NCBI GenBank assembly: GCA_019245415.1 | Contig: JAFARO010000004.1 | Span: forward strand, 186,001-250,000 | Direction: 5' to 3' | From: Alphaproteobacteria bacterium | GTDB lineage: Bacteria > Pseudomonadota > Alphaproteobacteria > Micropepsales > Micropepsaceae | DNA length: 64,000 bases | Shown here: positions 9,562-19,740 of the stretch, piece by piece | How the letters are laid out: each line of letters begins with the position of its first letter | Numbering within the stretch: position 1 is the first letter of the stretch | Program-made: the position numbers and the translations under genes | Notes under the pieces: generated by a model | Database searches by the model: none | Told to the model about the DNA's origin: nothing | What the model saw: the letters and a program-made list of their open reading frames with translations, nothing else

Positions 9562-10356
9562 GTGCCGGACGTCTTTTCGCATATCGATCCGCTTTACGTG
9601 ATTTCCGGTATCCTGGTCGGAGGGCTGGTGGGCTTCACCGGCGTGGGCGGCGGTTCGCTGATGACGCCGATCCTGATCCTGCTCTTCCGTATCCATCCTT
9701 CAACCGCGGTGGGCACGGACCTTCTTTACGCCGCCGCGACCAAGACTGCCGGCACCGCCGTCCATGGCTGGAACAAGACCATCGACTGGAAAGTGGTGGG
9801 CTGGCTCGCGCTCGGCAGCGTGCCGATGACGGTGCTGACCGTGCTCGCGATCTATTATCTGGGCGTCGACAGCAAGATCGTGCAGGGCACCATCACCAAG
9901 ACGTTGGGCGTTGCCCTTTTGCTCACGGCCTTCTCGCTGTTCCTGCGCAAGCCCCTGATGCGCTGGTACGACAAGAATGTGGGCGAACCCGATTCCCGTC
10001 ATGTCGCGCGCCTCACCGTCCTCACCGGTGCGATCCTGGGCGTTTTGGTGACCCTGTCCTCGGTCGGCGCCGGCGCGATCGGCGTCACCGCCCTGGTGAT
10101 GATCTATCCGAAAATGCCGGCGCAGCGCATCGTCGGCTCCGACATCGCCCATGCGGTGCCCCTCACATTGCTTGCGGGGCTGGGACATTCGATCCTGGGC
10201 ACGATCAACTGGCACATATTGGTTTCGCTGTTGTGCGGTTCGCTGCCGGCGATCGTGGTGGCGAGCATCGCCTCGGCGCGCACCTCGGACACGGTGGTGC
10301 GCGTCGCGTTGGGCATCGTGCTGTTGATGGTGGTGATCCGGTTCTGGTTTTTGTAG
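9562..10356 (+). CDS. TSUP family (TauE/SafE) transporter
   Basis: About eight membrane helices and the family signature 'GFTGVGGGSLMTPILILLF' near the N-terminus, repeated as a second half around 'TLSSVGAGAIGVTALVMIY', identify a TauE/SafE sulfite-or-sulfonate exporter family protein. Placement after the sulfate operon suggests export of sulfite or another sulfur anion. The GTG at 9562 (264 residues, GGGGG upstream) is chosen because homologues begin close to 'FSHIDPLY'; an ATG at 9529 would add 11 residues. The gene is 103 bases from cysA and may have its own promoter. Confidence 0.85.
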   Translation: MPDVFSHIDPLYVISGILVGGLVGFTGVGGGSLMTPILILLFRIHPSTAVGTDLLYAAATKTAGTAVHGWNKTIDWKVVGWLALGSVPMTVLTVLAIYYLGVDSKIVQGTITKTLGVALLLTAFSLFLRKPLMRWYDKNVGEPDSRHVARLTVLTGAILGVLVTLSSVGAGAIGVTALVMIYPKMPAQRIVGSDIAHAVPLTLLAGLGHSILGTINWHILVSLLCGSLPAIVVASIASARTSDTVVRVALGIVLLMVVIRFWFL

Positions 10357-10360
10357 GGAT

Positions 10361-11347
10361 TCACAACATCGCCGGGATCACGCGGTCCGGCGGCTTGTGG
10401 CCGTCGGCGAAGGTCTTGATGTTGACGATGACCTTCTCGCCCATGTCCATGCGGCCCTCGATGGTGGCTGAGCCCATATGCGGCAGCAACACCACGTTTT
10501 TGAGCTTCTTGAGCTTGGGATTGACCGCGGGCTCATGCTCGAAGACGTCGAGACCCGCGCCGGAGAGCTGCCCGCTCTCCAGCATGCGCGCGAGCGTGTT
10601 CTCGTCGATCACCTCGCCGCGCGCGGTGTTGACGATATAGGCGGTCGGCTTCATCAGCTTGAGCCGGCGCGCGGAGAGCAGGTGATAGGTCGCCGGCGTG
10701 TGCGGGCAGTTGATCGAGACGATGTCCATGCGCGCCAGCATCTGGTCGAGACTCTCCCAATAGGTCGCCTCCAGCTCGCGCTCGATGTCGGGATGGACCG
10801 GCTTGCGGTTGTGGTAGTGGATCTGCAAACCGAACGCCTTGGCGCGCCGCGCGACCGCCTGGCCGATGCGGCCCATGCCGACGATGCCCAGCCGCTTGCC
10901 CTGCACGCGCTGGCCGAGCATCCAGTTGGGCGACCATCCGGTGAAGCGGTCGGCCTCGATCTCCTTGACGCCTTCGACCAGCCGCCGCGGCACCGCCAGG
11001 ATCAGCGCCATGGTCATGTCGGCGGTATCCTCGGTCAGCACGCCGGGCGTGTTGGTGACGGTGATCCCCTTCTCGAGCGCGGTCTTGACGTCGATGTTGT
11101 CGACGCCGGTGCCGAAATTGGCGATCAGCTTCAGGTTCGGGCCGGCGCGCACGATGATCTTGGAATCGATGCGGTCGGTGACGGTGGGCACCAGCACGTC
11201 CGCATTCTTGACCGCCTCGATCATCTCGGCTTGGCTCATCGGCTTGTCGTCGTGGTTCAGCCGGGTGTCGAAGAGCTCGCGCATGCGCGTTTCCACCGCG
11301 TCCGGCAGCTTGCGCGTGACGATGACAAGCGGTTTTTTTGCGGGCAT
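10361..11347 (-). CDS. D-2-hydroxyacid dehydrogenase (glyoxylate/hydroxypyruvate reductase)
   Basis: The 328-residue protein has the NAD(P) motif GIVGMGRIGQAVA, the catalytic Arg in 'NTARGEVID', Glu in 'LDVFEHEPAVNP' and His in 'LLPHMGSAT'. These and the 'NFGTGVDNID' segment place it among glyoxylate/hydroxypyruvate reductases and D-glycerate dehydrogenases (GyaR-like). It probably reduces glyoxylate or hydroxypyruvate in the cytoplasm. It is convergent with the TSUP gene, only 4 bases away. Confidence 0.9.
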   Translation of the reverse strand: MPAKKPLVIVTRKLPDAVETRMRELFDTRLNHDDKPMSQAEMIEAVKNADVLVPTVTDRIDSKIIVRAGPNLKLIANFGTGVDNIDVKTALEKGITVTNTPGVLTEDTADMTMALILAVPRRLVEGVKEIEADRFTGWSPNWMLGQRVQGKRLGIVGMGRIGQAVARRAKAFGLQIHYHNRKPVHPDIERELEATYWESLDQMLARMDIVSINCPHTPATYHLLSARRLKLMKPTAYIVNTARGEVIDENTLARMLESGQLSGAGLDVFEHEPAVNPKLKKLKNVVLLPHMGSATIEGRMDMGEKVIVNIKTFADGHKPPDRVIPAML

Positions 11348-11413
11348 GGCGGTGGTTCTCGACCGGTTCTGACCCTATTAGCAGGTGCACACGCGCAAGC
11401 GTCAAGGAGAGCC

Positions 11414-12223
11414 ATGGCGGCGATCGATTACGAATCGCAGTACCGTCCGAGCACGGCGATTGCCGGCACCGACGCGATCCTGGCCGGCTGGAGCCGCGAT
11501 GCGGCGGCCTATCGCCAGGACCGCCTCGCCGCGGGCCGCGCCGTGCTGGATATTCCCTATGGCGACAGCGCGCGGCAGCTGCTCGATCTGCTTCTGCCGG
11601 ACTCAGGAACGGTCGAGAGCTTGGCGCTCTTCATCCATGGCGGCTGGTGGCAGATGGGGGACCGGCGCGACGTCAGCCATTTCGCGCGCGGCCTGGTGGG
11701 GCAGGGGTTCGCCGTCGCGCTCGCGAGCTACGACCTCTGTCCTGCCGTCTCGCTTCCGACCATCGTCGAGCAGTTGCGCCGCGCCAGCCTGTTTCTGTGG
11801 CGGCGTCATCAAAGACCGCTCTTGGTCGTGGGACACTCCGCCGGCGGCCATTTGACCGCCGCGATGGCAGCCACGGACTGGCCGGCCTTCGGCGGGCCGC
11901 AGGGGCTGGTGCGCGCGGCCTATCCCATCTCGGGCGCATTCGATCTGCTGCCGCTGCTGGGCACCTCGATGAACCGCGACTGGAAACTGGATGCCAACAC
12001 CGCCAATGCGCTCTCGCCGATCCATTGGGACAGGCCGCAGGGCGTCGCGGCAGCCTGCGCCGTCGGCGCGCTCGAATCGGCCGAGTTCCGCCGCCAGAGC
12101 CGCGAGTTTTCGCAAGCATGGGGCGTACCCTGCTCGGCAGTTTCGCGTGCCAATCATTTCACTGTGCTTCAAGGACTGACCGATCCCCTTAGCGACCTAA
12201 CGGAGCAGTTGACGCAGCTGTGA
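11414..12223 (+). CDS. Alpha/beta hydrolase (kynurenine-formamidase-like esterase)
   Basis: The 269-residue hydrolase has the oxyanion-hole motif HGGWW (about residues 75-79) and the nucleophile elbow GHSAGG, with a late His in 'ANHFTVL'. 'SDLTEQLTQL' closes the protein. The HGGW/GHSAGG pair and the 'YRPSTAI' N-terminus resemble arylformamidase/BD-FAE-type esterases. The start (ATG, preceded by GGAGA) is chosen over a far longer open frame that runs antisense through the dehydrogenase gene. The substrate is not certain. Confidence 0.85.
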   Translation: MAAIDYESQYRPSTAIAGTDAILAGWSRDAAAYRQDRLAAGRAVLDIPYGDSARQLLDLLLPDSGTVESLALFIHGGWWQMGDRRDVSHFARGLVGQGFAVALASYDLCPAVSLPTIVEQLRRASLFLWRRHQRPLLVVGHSAGGHLTAAMAATDWPAFGGPQGLVRAAYPISGAFDLLPLLGTSMNRDWKLDANTANALSPIHWDRPQGVAAACAVGALESAEFRRQSREFSQAWGVPCSAVSRANHFTVLQGLTDPLSDLTEQLTQL

Positions 12224-12283
12224 ACCGTGCAGCGCCAGCCTCTTGGTGGCGGCAGCTCGAACGGCGGAAGCCCCGACTTTTTC

Positions 12284-12313
12284 TTGCAATCTCTAGATTT
12301 CCCGTTCTACGAT
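12284..12313 (+). promoter_or_regulatory. Predicted sigma-70-type promoter of the lipoprotein gene
   Basis: TTGCAA (12284-12289) and TACGAT (12308-12313) are separated by 18 bases and lie 36 bases before the lipoprotein ATG. It is a plain pattern match; no flagellar sigma-28 element was seen although the product is YecR-like. Confidence 0.4.
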
Positions 12314-12348
12314 CATACCGCCGGTTGCCGAGCTAGGGGGATTTCAGT

Positions 12349-12669
12349 ATGCGCATCTCAACCGCACTCGTGCTGTGCGCCGTGCTTGGTTTGACCGCAT
12401 GTGAGAGCACCAAGGTTCTTCAGGCAACTGGCGGCAGCCGCGCCGACGGTACTGTGAATCTGTCTTTCAACTATGGTCTTTTCGAGCAACCGAAAATCGA
12501 TTGGGGCGCCGCACTAGAAACAGCTCGAACGAGTTGTAAGGCCTGGGGTTATTCCGACGCACAGAAGTTTGGCGGTGGCCTCCAGCATTGCGAGGCAATG
12601 AATGGCTACGGCCAGTGCATGGCGTGGGCGGTAACGGTCACATATCAGTGTACAGGACATCCGTCCTAG
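12349..12669 (+). CDS. YecR-like lipoprotein
   Basis: The 106-residue precursor has a lipobox LTAC (Cys at residue 18). The mature part carries 'GGSRADGTVNLSF', 'CKAWGYSDAQKFGG' and a closing 'VTYQCTG', the pattern I know from the YecR-like lipoprotein family. E. coli yecR belongs to the flagellar regulon, but its biochemical role is unknown. It is a stand-alone gene with its own likely promoter. Family assignment is from recalled sequence pattern. Confidence 0.75.
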   Translation: MRISTALVLCAVLGLTACESTKVLQATGGSRADGTVNLSFNYGLFEQPKIDWGAALETARTSCKAWGYSDAQKFGGGLQHCEAMNGYGQCMAWAVTVTYQCTGHPS

Positions 12670-12737
12670 TCGGGCTAGGCATTCGCATTTCCTTTTTCTC
12701 CCGGGCCGCGCGCGCAATTGCCGACTGGCGCGTGCTA

Positions 12738-12752
12738 GAACATTACAAGAAC
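12738..12752. promoter_or_regulatory. LexA box (GAAC-N7-GAAC) upstream of nrdJ
   Basis: The sequence reads GAAC ATTACAA GAAC, which is GTTC-N7-GTTC on the other strand, the alphaproteobacterial SOS box. It ends five bases before a TTGACT -35 element and 70 bases before the ribonucleotide reductase start. Both half sites are perfect. A second box of the same type is upstream of imuA. Confidence 0.75.
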
Positions 12753-12757
12753 ATTCC

Positions 12758-12784
12758 TTGACTTTAACGGTTGTGCCGTATAGG
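12758..12784 (+). promoter_or_regulatory. Predicted nrdJ promoter
   Basis: TTGACT (12758-12763) is followed after 15 bases by TATAGG (12779-12784); a 17-base spacing would give the poorer TAGGTC. The LexA box lies immediately upstream. The leader to the ATG would be about 30 bases. No cobalamin riboswitch or NrdR box pair is visible in this 152-base gap. Confidence 0.45.
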
Positions 12785-12821
12785 TCTTGAGGCCGCTCGG
12801 ACGGGGCGGACGGCGAGGCCC

Positions 12822-15128
12822 ATGACCGACATTTCCCATCTCATCTGGGACATGAAATACCGGCTCAAGGCGCCGGACGGCACCCCTGTCGACAGCGACA
12901 TGGCCTCCACCTGGGCGCGCGTGGCCCTGGCAGCGGCGAAGGCCGAGGCGCCCGAGCATCGGCGCCAGCACGCGCTTCAATTCGCGCAGGCGCTCGCCGG
13001 CCACAAATTCCTGCCCGCGGGCCGCATCCTCGCCGGCGCCGGGACGGAGCGCGACGTCACGCTGTTCAACTGCTTCGTCATGGGCCGCATCCAGGATTCG
13101 ATGGACGGCATCTTCTCCCACTTGCGCGAGGCGGCACTGACGCTGCAGCAGGGCGGCGGCATCGGCTACGATTTCTCGACGCTGCGGCCGCGCGGCGCGC
13201 CTGTGAAAGGCGTCGGCGCCGACGCCTCCGGTCCCGTCTCCTTCATGGAGGTGTGGGACGCGATGTGCCGCACCATCATGAGCGCGGGCAGCCGTCGCGG
13301 CGCCATGATGGCGACGCTCGCCTGCGATCATCCCGACATCGAGGAATTCGTCGCTGCCAAGCAGGTGCCGGGCCGGCTCACCAATTTCAATCTCTCCGTG
13401 CTCGCGAGCGACGCCTTCATGGCGGCGGTCGCGCGCGACGCTGACTGGAACCTCGTCTTCGACGGACGCGTCACCAAAACGATCCGCGCGCGCGCGCTCT
13501 GGGACCGCATCATGCGCGCGACCTACGACGGCGCGGAGCCGGGCGTGGTCTTCATCGACCGCATCAACGCGCAGAACAACTTGGCCTATTGCGAAACCAT
13601 CCACGCCACCAATCCCTGCGGCGAGCAGCCGCTGCCGCCTTATGGCGCATGCCTGTTGGGGTCGATCAATCTCGCCAAGCTGGTGAGGAACCCGTTCGGC
13701 GACGATGCCGCTCTCGATCTCGATGAATTGGTGAGTTTGACCCGCGTCGCGGTGCGGCTGCTCGACGACGTGATCGACGTTTCGCGGTTCCCGCTCGCCG
13801 AACAGGCGCAGGAGGCGCGCGCCAAGCGGCGCATCGGGTTGGGCGTCACCGGGCTCGCGGACGCGCTGATATTCTGCCGCACCCGCTACGGCTCGGTCGA
13901 AAGCCTTGTGCTGATCGAGAGTTGGCTCGCGGCCTTGCGCGATGCCGCCTATGCAGCCTCGGTGGAGCTGGCGCGCGAGAAGGGACCGTTCCCGCTGTTC
14001 GATGCCGCGCAGTTTCTCGAACGGCCGTTCATCCGCGCATTGCCGCAGGACATCCGCGACGGCATCGCCGCGCACGGCATCCGCAACGGGCTTCTGACCT
14101 CGATCGCGCCGACCGGCACGATCTCGCTGATCGCGGGCAATGTCTCGAGCGGCATCGAACCTGTCTATGCCTTCCGGTACAGCCGGCGCGTGCTCAAGCC
14201 CGACGGCAGCGCCAGCGAAGAGACGGTAGAGGGCTACGCGCATCGTCTGTTCCGCGCCCGCTTCGGCGAGGATGCCGCGCTGCCCGAGTATTTCGTCAGT
14301 ACTCAGACCATTGTGCCGGAGGATCATCTCGCCGTTCAGGCGGCGGCGCAGAAATGCATCGACAGCTCGATCTCGAAGACGATCAACCTTTCCGCCGGCA
14401 TTTCCTTCGATGCGTTCAAGGACGTCTATGCGCGCGCCTATGCGCTGGGCTGCAAGGGCTGCACCACCTACCGGCCGAACGCGGTGACGGGGGCCGTGCT
14501 GGAGGCGTCTGCGGAGTCCGCGCGCGCGCAAAGCGAGGAGCCGATGCTGCCCCTGGGTCTGTCCGAACTGCGCGGGGCCGAACAGCGCGGAGGAGGGGTG
14601 GTCTACATGACGCGGCCTTTCGACCGCCCGGACGTGCTCTTGGGACAGACCTACAAGATCAAATGGCTCGATCTGGACCACGCCTTCTACATCACGATCA
14701 ACGATTTCGAGAAGGATGGCCGTCGACGCCCCTTCGAGGTTTTCATCAATTCGAAAAACATGGAGGCCTATGCCTGGACCTTGGCGCTGACCCGGATGAT
14801 CAGCGCCGTGTTCCGCCGTGGTGGCGACGTTTCCTTCGTGGTTGACGAGCTCAAGGCGGTGTTCGATCCGCGTGGCGGGCAATGGATGGGGGGCCGCTAC
14901 GTGCCTTCGCTGTTGGCGGCCATCGGCGAGGTGATCGAACAGCATTTGATTTCAATAGGCTTCATGACGCCGCGTGATACGGTCCTGCCCAAAGAAGAGC
15001 GCCGCGCGGTGGCGATGGCTGCCGAAGGCGCGCCGGCACGCTTCTGTCCGCGCTGCGCAAGCCCCAGCTTCGTGCGACTCGAAGGCTGCGATACCTGCGT
15101 CGCCTGCGGCTATTCGAAGTGCGGCTGA
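12822..15128 (+). CDS. nrdJ: Adenosylcobalamin-dependent (class II) ribonucleotide reductase
   Basis: The 768-residue enzyme reduces ribonucleotides to deoxyribonucleotides using coenzyme B12 as radical source. Visible active-site elements are C84 ('LFNCFV') and C277 ('[11 protein letters not shown]') as the redox pair, and N264-P-C266-G-E268 as the radical Cys and its partners. '[19 protein letters not shown]' is also typical. The C-terminus (about 744-768) has a Cys-rich ribbon, CPRC...[12 protein letters not shown], normal for this NrdJ subgroup. No nrdAB genes are in the window. The ATG at 12822 gives the '[12 protein letters not shown]' N-terminus; an earlier in-frame start would sit inside the promoter. 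Confidence 0.95.
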   Translation: MTDISHLIWDMKYRLKAPDGTPVDSDMASTWARVALAAAKAEAPEHRRQHALQFAQALAGHKFLPAGRILAGAGTERDVTLFNCFVMGRIQDSMDGIFSHLREAALTLQQGGGIGYDFSTLRPRGAPVKGVGADASGPVSFMEVWDAMCRTIMSAGSRRGAMMATLACDHPDIEEFVAAKQVPGRLTNFNLSVLASDAFMAAVARDADWNLVFDGRVTKTIRARALWDRIMRATYDGAEPGVVFIDRINAQNNLAYCETIHATNPCGEQPLPPYGACLLGSINLAKLVRNPFGDDAALDLDELVSLTRVAVRLLDDVIDVSRFPLAEQAQEARAKRRIGLGVTGLADALIFCRTRYGSVESLVLIESWLAALRDAAYAASVELAREKGPFPLFDAAQFLERPFIRALPQDIRDGIAAHGIRNGLLTSIAPTGTISLIAGNVSSGIEPVYAFRYSRRVLKPDGSASEETVEGYAHRLFRARFGEDAALPEYFVSTQTIVPEDHLAVQAAAQKCIDSSISKTINLSAGISFDAFKDVYARAYALGCKGCTTYRPNAVTGAVLEASAESARAQSEEPMLPLGLSELRGAEQRGGGVVYMTRPFDRPDVLLGQTYKIKWLDLDHAFYITINDFEKDGRRRPFEVFINSKNMEAYAWTLALTRMISAVFRRGGDVSFVVDELKAVFDPRGGQWMGGRYVPSLLAAIGEVIEQHLISIGFMTPRDTVLPKEERRAVAMAAEGAPARFCPRCASPSFVRLEGCDTCVACGYSKCG

Positions 15129-15257
15129 GGCGACACTTCGATACCAATTTCGCCGATCCGCGCGCTTGACCCTGCGTCCACGCATCTGTTCCCTTTTGAC
15201 CTGCGTCCGGGGTCGAAGCCGGGCACGCGGAAATTGAACTCCGCCAGGGCTGGGGCT

Positions 15258-15455
15258 GTGACGGACTATCGGATTTATTTCGTCGACCGGGGCGGGCGCA
15301 TCGCGCGCGTGCGTGAGATTTCTTGCGCATCGCAGAGCGAGGCGAGCGACGCGGCGCGGGCGAGCCTGGACGGCGCGTTCGGCATCGAGCTGTGGCAGGA
15401 CGCGACGATGATCCTCAAGCTCGCCGCCGACGGCCTGGTTCTCTACCTGCGCTGA
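15258..15455 (+). CDS. Small conserved protein of unknown function
   Basis: The 65-residue product (GTG start) begins 'TDYRIYFVDRGGRIARVREI' and contains 'GIELWQDATMILKL'. I recognise the pattern of short alphaproteobacterial proteins with 'YRLYFLDxxGHI...ELWQ', whose function is unknown. Eight more in-frame residues are possible upstream, but the family begins near the GTG. No membrane segment or signal peptide is present. It sits 44 bases before the DUF2125 gene on the same strand. Confidence 0.6.
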   Translation: MTDYRIYFVDRGGRIARVREISCASQSEASDAARASLDGAFGIELWQDATMILKLAADGLVLYLR

Positions 15456-15498
15456 GCGATTGGCACTGGGCACGGCGACGGGCTAAGGATCGCGTGCC

Positions 15499-16491
15499 AT
15501 GACCTATTCCCACCGGTTCTTTCTCTATGCGCCGATAGCGCTTTTGCTGCTGCTCGCGGCCGCCGCCGGGATACGCTGGTGGTTTGTCGCCCGCAGCTTC
15601 GAGCAGCATCTGGACGCTCTGCAGAGAACCGAGGCCGTGCCGGGCGTCACGATCCGCTACGCCGCGCGCAGAATCGGCGGCTTTCCATTCCGGCTGGAAG
15701 CGGTGCTCGACGATGTGCGCGTTTCGCTGGTGACGGGCGAGGGGCCTGTCACGTGGCGAGGCGAGCACCTTGCCGTCCATGGTCTCACCTATGGCCGCGA
15801 CCAGTACATTTTCGAGGCCGCGGGCCACCAAAGCCTGGAATGGGGCCGCGGCCACCGCCTGGATTTCGAGACCGGTAGCCTGCATGCGAGCGCCGTGCGA
15901 AAGGCGGGAAAGCTCGTGCAATTCGATCTCGATCTGGTGGATTTCGGCTCTTCGGCTTTCACCGCCGGGCGGCTTCAGTTTCATGTCCGCCGCACCGCCA
16001 CGTCGCTGGACGTCGCGGCGAGCGCCGGCAATGTCCTGCTGTCGGCGCGTCTCGCCGGCGCCTTCGGCAACCGAACCCGGCTTGCGGCGTTCGATGGCAC
16101 ACTGACCGCACCGGAATGCTTCGATCACCTGCTGGCTGGCCGCGCGGATTTCAGGGAAGTGCTCGATACATGGCGCCACCATGGCGGAGGGCTGGACGCG
16201 GAGCATCTGGAGATCGATTCCGCCACGGTCGACATGACGGGACAGGGCCGCGTGACGCTCGACGATGCGCATCGACCGAGCGGATTCGTCGATCTCAAGA
16301 TTGCGGGGATGTCGGACTGGCTTGCGCGCAATGAACTCGAGAGACCCACCGGATTTGCCGCAGCCCTGCGCGCGCGCGCAGCCGCTGCCGGCGCCAACGA
16401 AGCGGGCAAGATGGGCGCGGTGCTCGGCGCGCGAGACGGCATCGTCTATCTCGGCGACCGACCCGCGGGCTTCGTGGCGCCGCTCTATTGA
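15499..16491 (+). CDS. DUF2125 domain-containing protein
   Basis: The 330-residue protein has one N-terminal membrane anchor (residues about 8-30) and the DUF2125 landmark 'RRIGGFPFRLE' (residues about 57-67), followed by repeated beta-rich segments. The fold recalls periplasmic lipid-transfer/AsmA-like repeats, but the role of DUF2125 is not established. The 'YVAPLY'-like C-terminus is complete. It is convergent with the prephenate dehydrogenase gene at 16520. Confidence 0.8.
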   Translation: MTYSHRFFLYAPIALLLLLAAAAGIRWWFVARSFEQHLDALQRTEAVPGVTIRYAARRIGGFPFRLEAVLDDVRVSLVTGEGPVTWRGEHLAVHGLTYGRDQYIFEAAGHQSLEWGRGHRLDFETGSLHASAVRKAGKLVQFDLDLVDFGSSAFTAGRLQFHVRRTATSLDVAASAGNVLLSARLAGAFGNRTRLAAFDGTLTAPECFDHLLAGRADFREVLDTWRHHGGGLDAEHLEIDSATVDMTGQGRVTLDDAHRPSGFVDLKIAGMSDWLARNELERPTGFAAALRARAAAAGANEAGKMGAVLGARDGIVYLGDRPAGFVAPLY

Positions 16492-16519
16492 TCGCCGCAC
16501 AAGGATCTGCCGCACACGC

Positions 16520-17440
16520 CTATTTCGTGTTGCGCCCGAAGTTCGGCGCGGCCATGTCCTGGCCCGCGTCGATGATGCCGCGGCGGATGGCTCGGGTGCG
16601 GGTGAAGAGATTGAACAGCGCATCGCCATCGCCCCAGCGGATCGCGCGCTGAAGCGCGCTCAAATCCTCGCTGAAGCGCCCCAGCACCTCCAGCACGGCC
16701 TCGCGGTTGTTGAGGAATACGTCGCGCCACATCGTCGGATCGGAGGCCGCGATACGGGTGAAGTCGCGGAAGCCGCCTGCCGAATATTTGATCACTTCGC
16801 TCTTTGTGACCGCGGAGAGATCGTCCGCCGTGCCGACGATGTTGTAGGCGATCAAATGCGGCACGTGGCTGGTGATCGCCAGCACGAGGTCGTGGTGGTG
16901 CGCGTCCATCGTCTCCACCTGGCTGCCGAGCCGCTGCCAGAAGGTCTTGAGCTTTTCGACCGCGGCCGCATCGGCGCCGTCGGGCGGGGTGAGGATGCAC
17001 CAGCGATTATCGAACAGTTCGGCAAATCCCGCACCGGGCCCGGATTGCTCGGTGCCGGCGATCGGATGCGCAGGGACGAAATGCACGCCTTCCGGCACGT
17101 GCGGGCTCACATCGCGCAGCACGGCGCTCTTGACCGAGCCCACGTCGCTCAGAATCGTGCCGGCCTTCAGCGCGGGAGCGATCGTCCGGGCGATCCCGGC
17201 GAAAGCGCCGACAGGTGCGGCGAGGACGACAAGGTCGGCGTCCTGCACGCACGAGGCCAGATCGTCATGCAGCGAGTCCGCGAAACCGATCCTGGAGGCG
17301 AGCGCGCGCTCCTCCGCGCTCGGACTGTAGCCGGCAATGCGGCCTGCCGCGCCGGCGCGGCGCGCCGCATGCGCCATCGACGCGCCGATCAGGCCGATGC
17401 CGATCAATGCCACTTTCGCGAATACCGGTTCGTTGCTCAT
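16520..17440 (-). CDS. tyrC: Prephenate/arogenate dehydrogenase
   Basis: The 306-residue protein has the NAD motif '[18 protein letters not shown]', 'GSVKSAVL' and the TyrA active-site segment '[19 protein letters not shown]', followed by the all-helical dimerisation domain with '[19 protein letters not shown]'. It carries out the NAD-linked oxidative decarboxylation of prephenate or arogenate in tyrosine synthesis. It has no chorismate mutase or ACT domain. Its start overlaps the hisC stop in ATGA, so the two are translated as a pair, a common alphaproteobacterial arrangement. Confidence 0.92.
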   Translation of the reverse strand: MSNEPVFAKVALIGIGLIGASMAHAARRAGAAGRIAGYSPSAEERALASRIGFADSLHDDLASCVQDADLVVLAAPVGAFAGIARTIAPALKAGTILSDVGSVKSAVLRDVSPHVPEGVHFVPAHPIAGTEQSGPGAGFAELFDNRWCILTPPDGADAAAVEKLKTFWQRLGSQVETMDAHHHDLVLAITSHVPHLIAYNIVGTADDLSAVTKSEVIKYSAGGFRDFTRIAASDPTMWRDVFLNNREAVLEVLGRFSEDLSALQRAIRWGDGDALFNLFTRTRAIRRGIIDAGQDMAAPNFGRNTK

Positions 17441-18522
17441 CGGCCGCTCCGGAATTCGGCGAGCGCCGCTGTGACCCTGCGATTGGCGTCTTCGGCGCCC
17501 ACCGTCAGCCGCAGGCAGTGCGGCAGGCCATAAGCCTTCATGCCGCGCAGGACCAGGCCGCGGGCGCAAAGGAAATCGTCGGCCGCGGCGCTTTCTCGAG
17601 GATCCGCAAAGTGTATCAGCACGAAATTTCCAACGCTGTCGTCGACGCGAAAGCCGGCGGCGCGAATGGTTTCGATCAGCCAGGCGCGCCAGCGCTCGTT
17701 GTGCGCGACGGATTTTTCGACATGGGCACGGTCCTTCAACGCCGCGGCGGAGGCGCGCTGCGCCGGCGCGGAGACGTTGAACGGGCCTCGCACTCGGCCC
17801 AAAACGTCGACCACCGCCGGCGGACAATAAGCCCAGCCAACGCGCAAACCGGCCAGGCCGTAGACCTTCGAGAAGGTTCGCGTCATCACGACGTTGTCGT
17901 TGCTCGCGACCAACTCGATTCCGGCCTCATAGTCGTCGCGTCGGACGTACTCGGCATAGGCGGCGTCGATCACCAGAAGAACGTGCGGTCCCAGGCCTTG
18001 GTGCAGCCGCCGCACTTCGTCGCGCCCGAGATAGGAACCCGTGGGATTGTTCGGATTGGCAAGATAGACGAGCCTGGTCCGCGGTGTGGCACAGGCGAGC
18101 ATCGCATCCACGTCGACGCGCAATTCCTTCTCCGGCGCGACCACCGGCCGCGCGCTGTTGGCCAGCGCCGCGATGCGATAGACCAGGAAGGCATGTGCGC
18201 TGAAAAGCGCCTCGTCACCCGGTCGCAGGTAGGCATGCGCCAAGAGCGACAGCAGCTCGTCCGACCCGTTGCCGCAGACGATACGCGCGGGATCCAGACC
18301 GTGACTCTCGCCAATCGCCTCGCGCAGGATGCGGGCACTGCCCTCGGGATAGATATGCAGCCTATCGGCCGCGGCGCGGTAGGCTTCCACGGCCAGCGGG
18401 CTCGCGCCCAGCGCATTCTCGTTCGACGACAGCTTGACCGGATGCGCAGAAGCCGCGGTTTCCGCGCGGCCGCCGACATAGGGCGCGATGTCCAGGATGC
18501 CGGGTTTGGGCTGCAGTGCCAT
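17437..18522 (-). CDS. hisC: Histidinol-phosphate aminotransferase
   Basis: The 361-residue fold-type I PLP enzyme begins '[16 protein letters not shown]' and has '[13 protein letters not shown]', 'GNGSDELL', '[10 protein letters not shown]', the Asp-Ala-Ala-Tyr-Ala-Glu-Tyr segment and the PLP lysine in '[15 protein letters not shown]'. It transaminates histidinol phosphate; the tight link to the tyrosine-pathway dehydrogenase suggests it also serves aromatic amino-acid transamination, as known for related HisC proteins. The start is the ATG before 'ALQPKPG'; longer extension is antisense to metX. The gene is divergent from metX by 45 bases. Confidence 0.92.
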   Translation of the reverse strand: MALQPKPGILDIAPYVGGRAETAASAHPVKLSSNENALGASPLAVEAYRAAADRLHIYPEGSARILREAIGESHGLDPARIVCGNGSDELLSLLAHAYLRPGDEALFSAHAFLVYRIAALANSARPVVAPEKELRVDVDAMLACATPRTRLVYLANPNNPTGSYLGRDEVRRLHQGLGPHVLLVIDAAYAEYVRRDDYEAGIELVASNDNVVMTRTFSKVYGLAGLRVGWAYCPPAVVDVLGRVRGPFNVSAPAQRASAAALKDRAHVEKSVAHNERWRAWLIETIRAAGFRVDDSVGNFVLIHFADPRESAAADDFLCARGLVLRGMKAYGLPHCLRLTVGAEDANRRVTAALAEFRSGR

Positions 18523-18567
18523 GGTCGCGGTATTGATACGCAGGACCTGAAGCCTTAGCAAACACGC

Positions 18568-19740
18568 ATGGCGGAGACCGCTCCCAAATTCCTGCGCCCT
18601 TTGAGCGCGCCCGGCGCAGACGTCGGACGCGCGATCGGCTTCGGGCCGGACGATGCGCTGACGCTGGATTGCGGGCGCTCGCTCGAGTCCTGGACCTGCG
18701 CCTACACGACCTGCGGCACGTTGAACGCGGCGCGTTCGAATGCGGTGCTGGTCTGCCATGCGCTGACCGGCGATCAGTTCGTCGCCGGCGCTCATCCGGT
18801 GACGGGAAAGCCGGGCTGGTGGCCGGCGATGGTCGGGCCGGGAAAGCCCATCGACACCGACCGCTTCTTCGTCGTCTGCGCCAACGTGCTGGGCGGCTGC
18901 ATGGGAACAAGCGGCCCGGCCGAGATCGATCCCGCGACCGGCGAGCCCTACGGCCTCACCTTTCCGCTGGTGACGATCCGCGACATGGTGCGCGCCCAGG
19001 CCAAGCTGCTCGATGCGCTGGGGATCGGCAAGGTGCTCTGCGTCGCCGGCGGCTCGATGGGCGGGATGCAGGCGCTGCAATGGGCGGCGCTCTATCCCGA
19101 GCGCGTGGTCAGCGCCATGCCGATCGCGACGGCGGCCCGGCACTCTGCGCAGAACATCGCCTTCCACGAAGTCGGCCGTCAGGCGATCATGGCCGATCCC
19201 CAATGGCGCGGCGGCCGCTATCAGAAGGACGGCACGCAACCTTCCAAGGGACTCGCCGTCGCGCGCATGGCGGCACACATCACCTATCTTTCGGAGGCCG
19301 CTCTGCAGCGCAAGTTCGGCCGCAGCCTGCAGGATCGCGCCGAGATATCCTTCGCCTTCGCCCCGGACTTCCAGGTGGAATCCTATCTCCATCACCAGGG
19401 GATGAGTTTCGTCGACCGCTTCGACGCCAATTCCTATCTCTACATCACGCGCGCGATGGACTATTTCGATCTGGCCGCGGACTATGGCGGCGTGCTGGCC
19501 GAGGCCTTTCGCGGCATCCGGACGCGCTTCTGCATCGTCTCTTTCACAAGCGACTGGCTCTTCCCCACCATCGAGAACAAGCGCATCGCGCACGCCTTGA
19601 GCGCTGCGGCGGCGACGGTCAGCTTCGTCGAAATCGAAAGCGATCGCGGCCATGATGCGTTCCTGCTGGACGAACCGGAAATGTTCGCCGCGCTGCGCGG
19701 CTTTCTGAACGCCGTGGCCCAGTCCGAGGGCTTGGAATGA
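18568..19740 (+). CDS. metX: Homoserine O-acetyltransferase MetX
   Basis: The 390-residue alpha/beta-hydrolase-fold transferase has '[12 protein letters not shown]', '[15 protein letters not shown]', the nucleophile elbow GGSMGGMQ, Asp in 'SDWLFP' and His in 'DRGHDAFL'. It acylates homoserine (acetyl or succinyl donor; the two cannot be told apart by eye) as the first committed step of methionine synthesis. Its stop overlaps metW in ATGA. The 45-base gap to hisC leaves no room for a SAM-II riboswitch. Confidence 0.95.
   Translation: MAETAPKFLRPLSAPGADVGRAIGFGPDDALTLDCGRSLESWTCAYTTCGTLNAARSNAVLVCHALTGDQFVAGAHPVTGKPGWWPAMVGPGKPIDTDRFFVVCANVLGGCMGTSGPAEIDPATGEPYGLTFPLVTIRDMVRAQAKLLDALGIGKVLCVAGGSMGGMQALQWAALYPERVVSAMPIATAARHSAQNIAFHEVGRQAIMADPQWRGGRYQKDGTQPSKGLAVARMAAHITYLSEAALQRKFGRSLQDRAEISFAFAPDFQVESYLHHQGMSFVDRFDANSYLYITRAMDYFDLAADYGGVLAEAFRGIRTRFCIVSFTSDWLFPTIENKRIAHALSAAAATVSFVEIESDRGHDAFLLDEPEMFAALRGFLNAVAQSEGLE

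Noticed and set aside
12670-12821. A cobalamin riboswitch before the B12-dependent reductase
   Set aside because: No B12-box-like sequence, and the 152-base gap is too short for the full aptamer plus the visible promoter.
12735-14945. A 736-codon minus-strand open frame opposite nrdJ
   Set aside because: It is a shadow of the reductase gene and lacks any family pattern.
18523-18567. A SAM-II riboswitch before metX
   Set aside because: The 45-base gap to the divergent hisC gene is too short for the riboswitch and shows no pseudoknot pattern.
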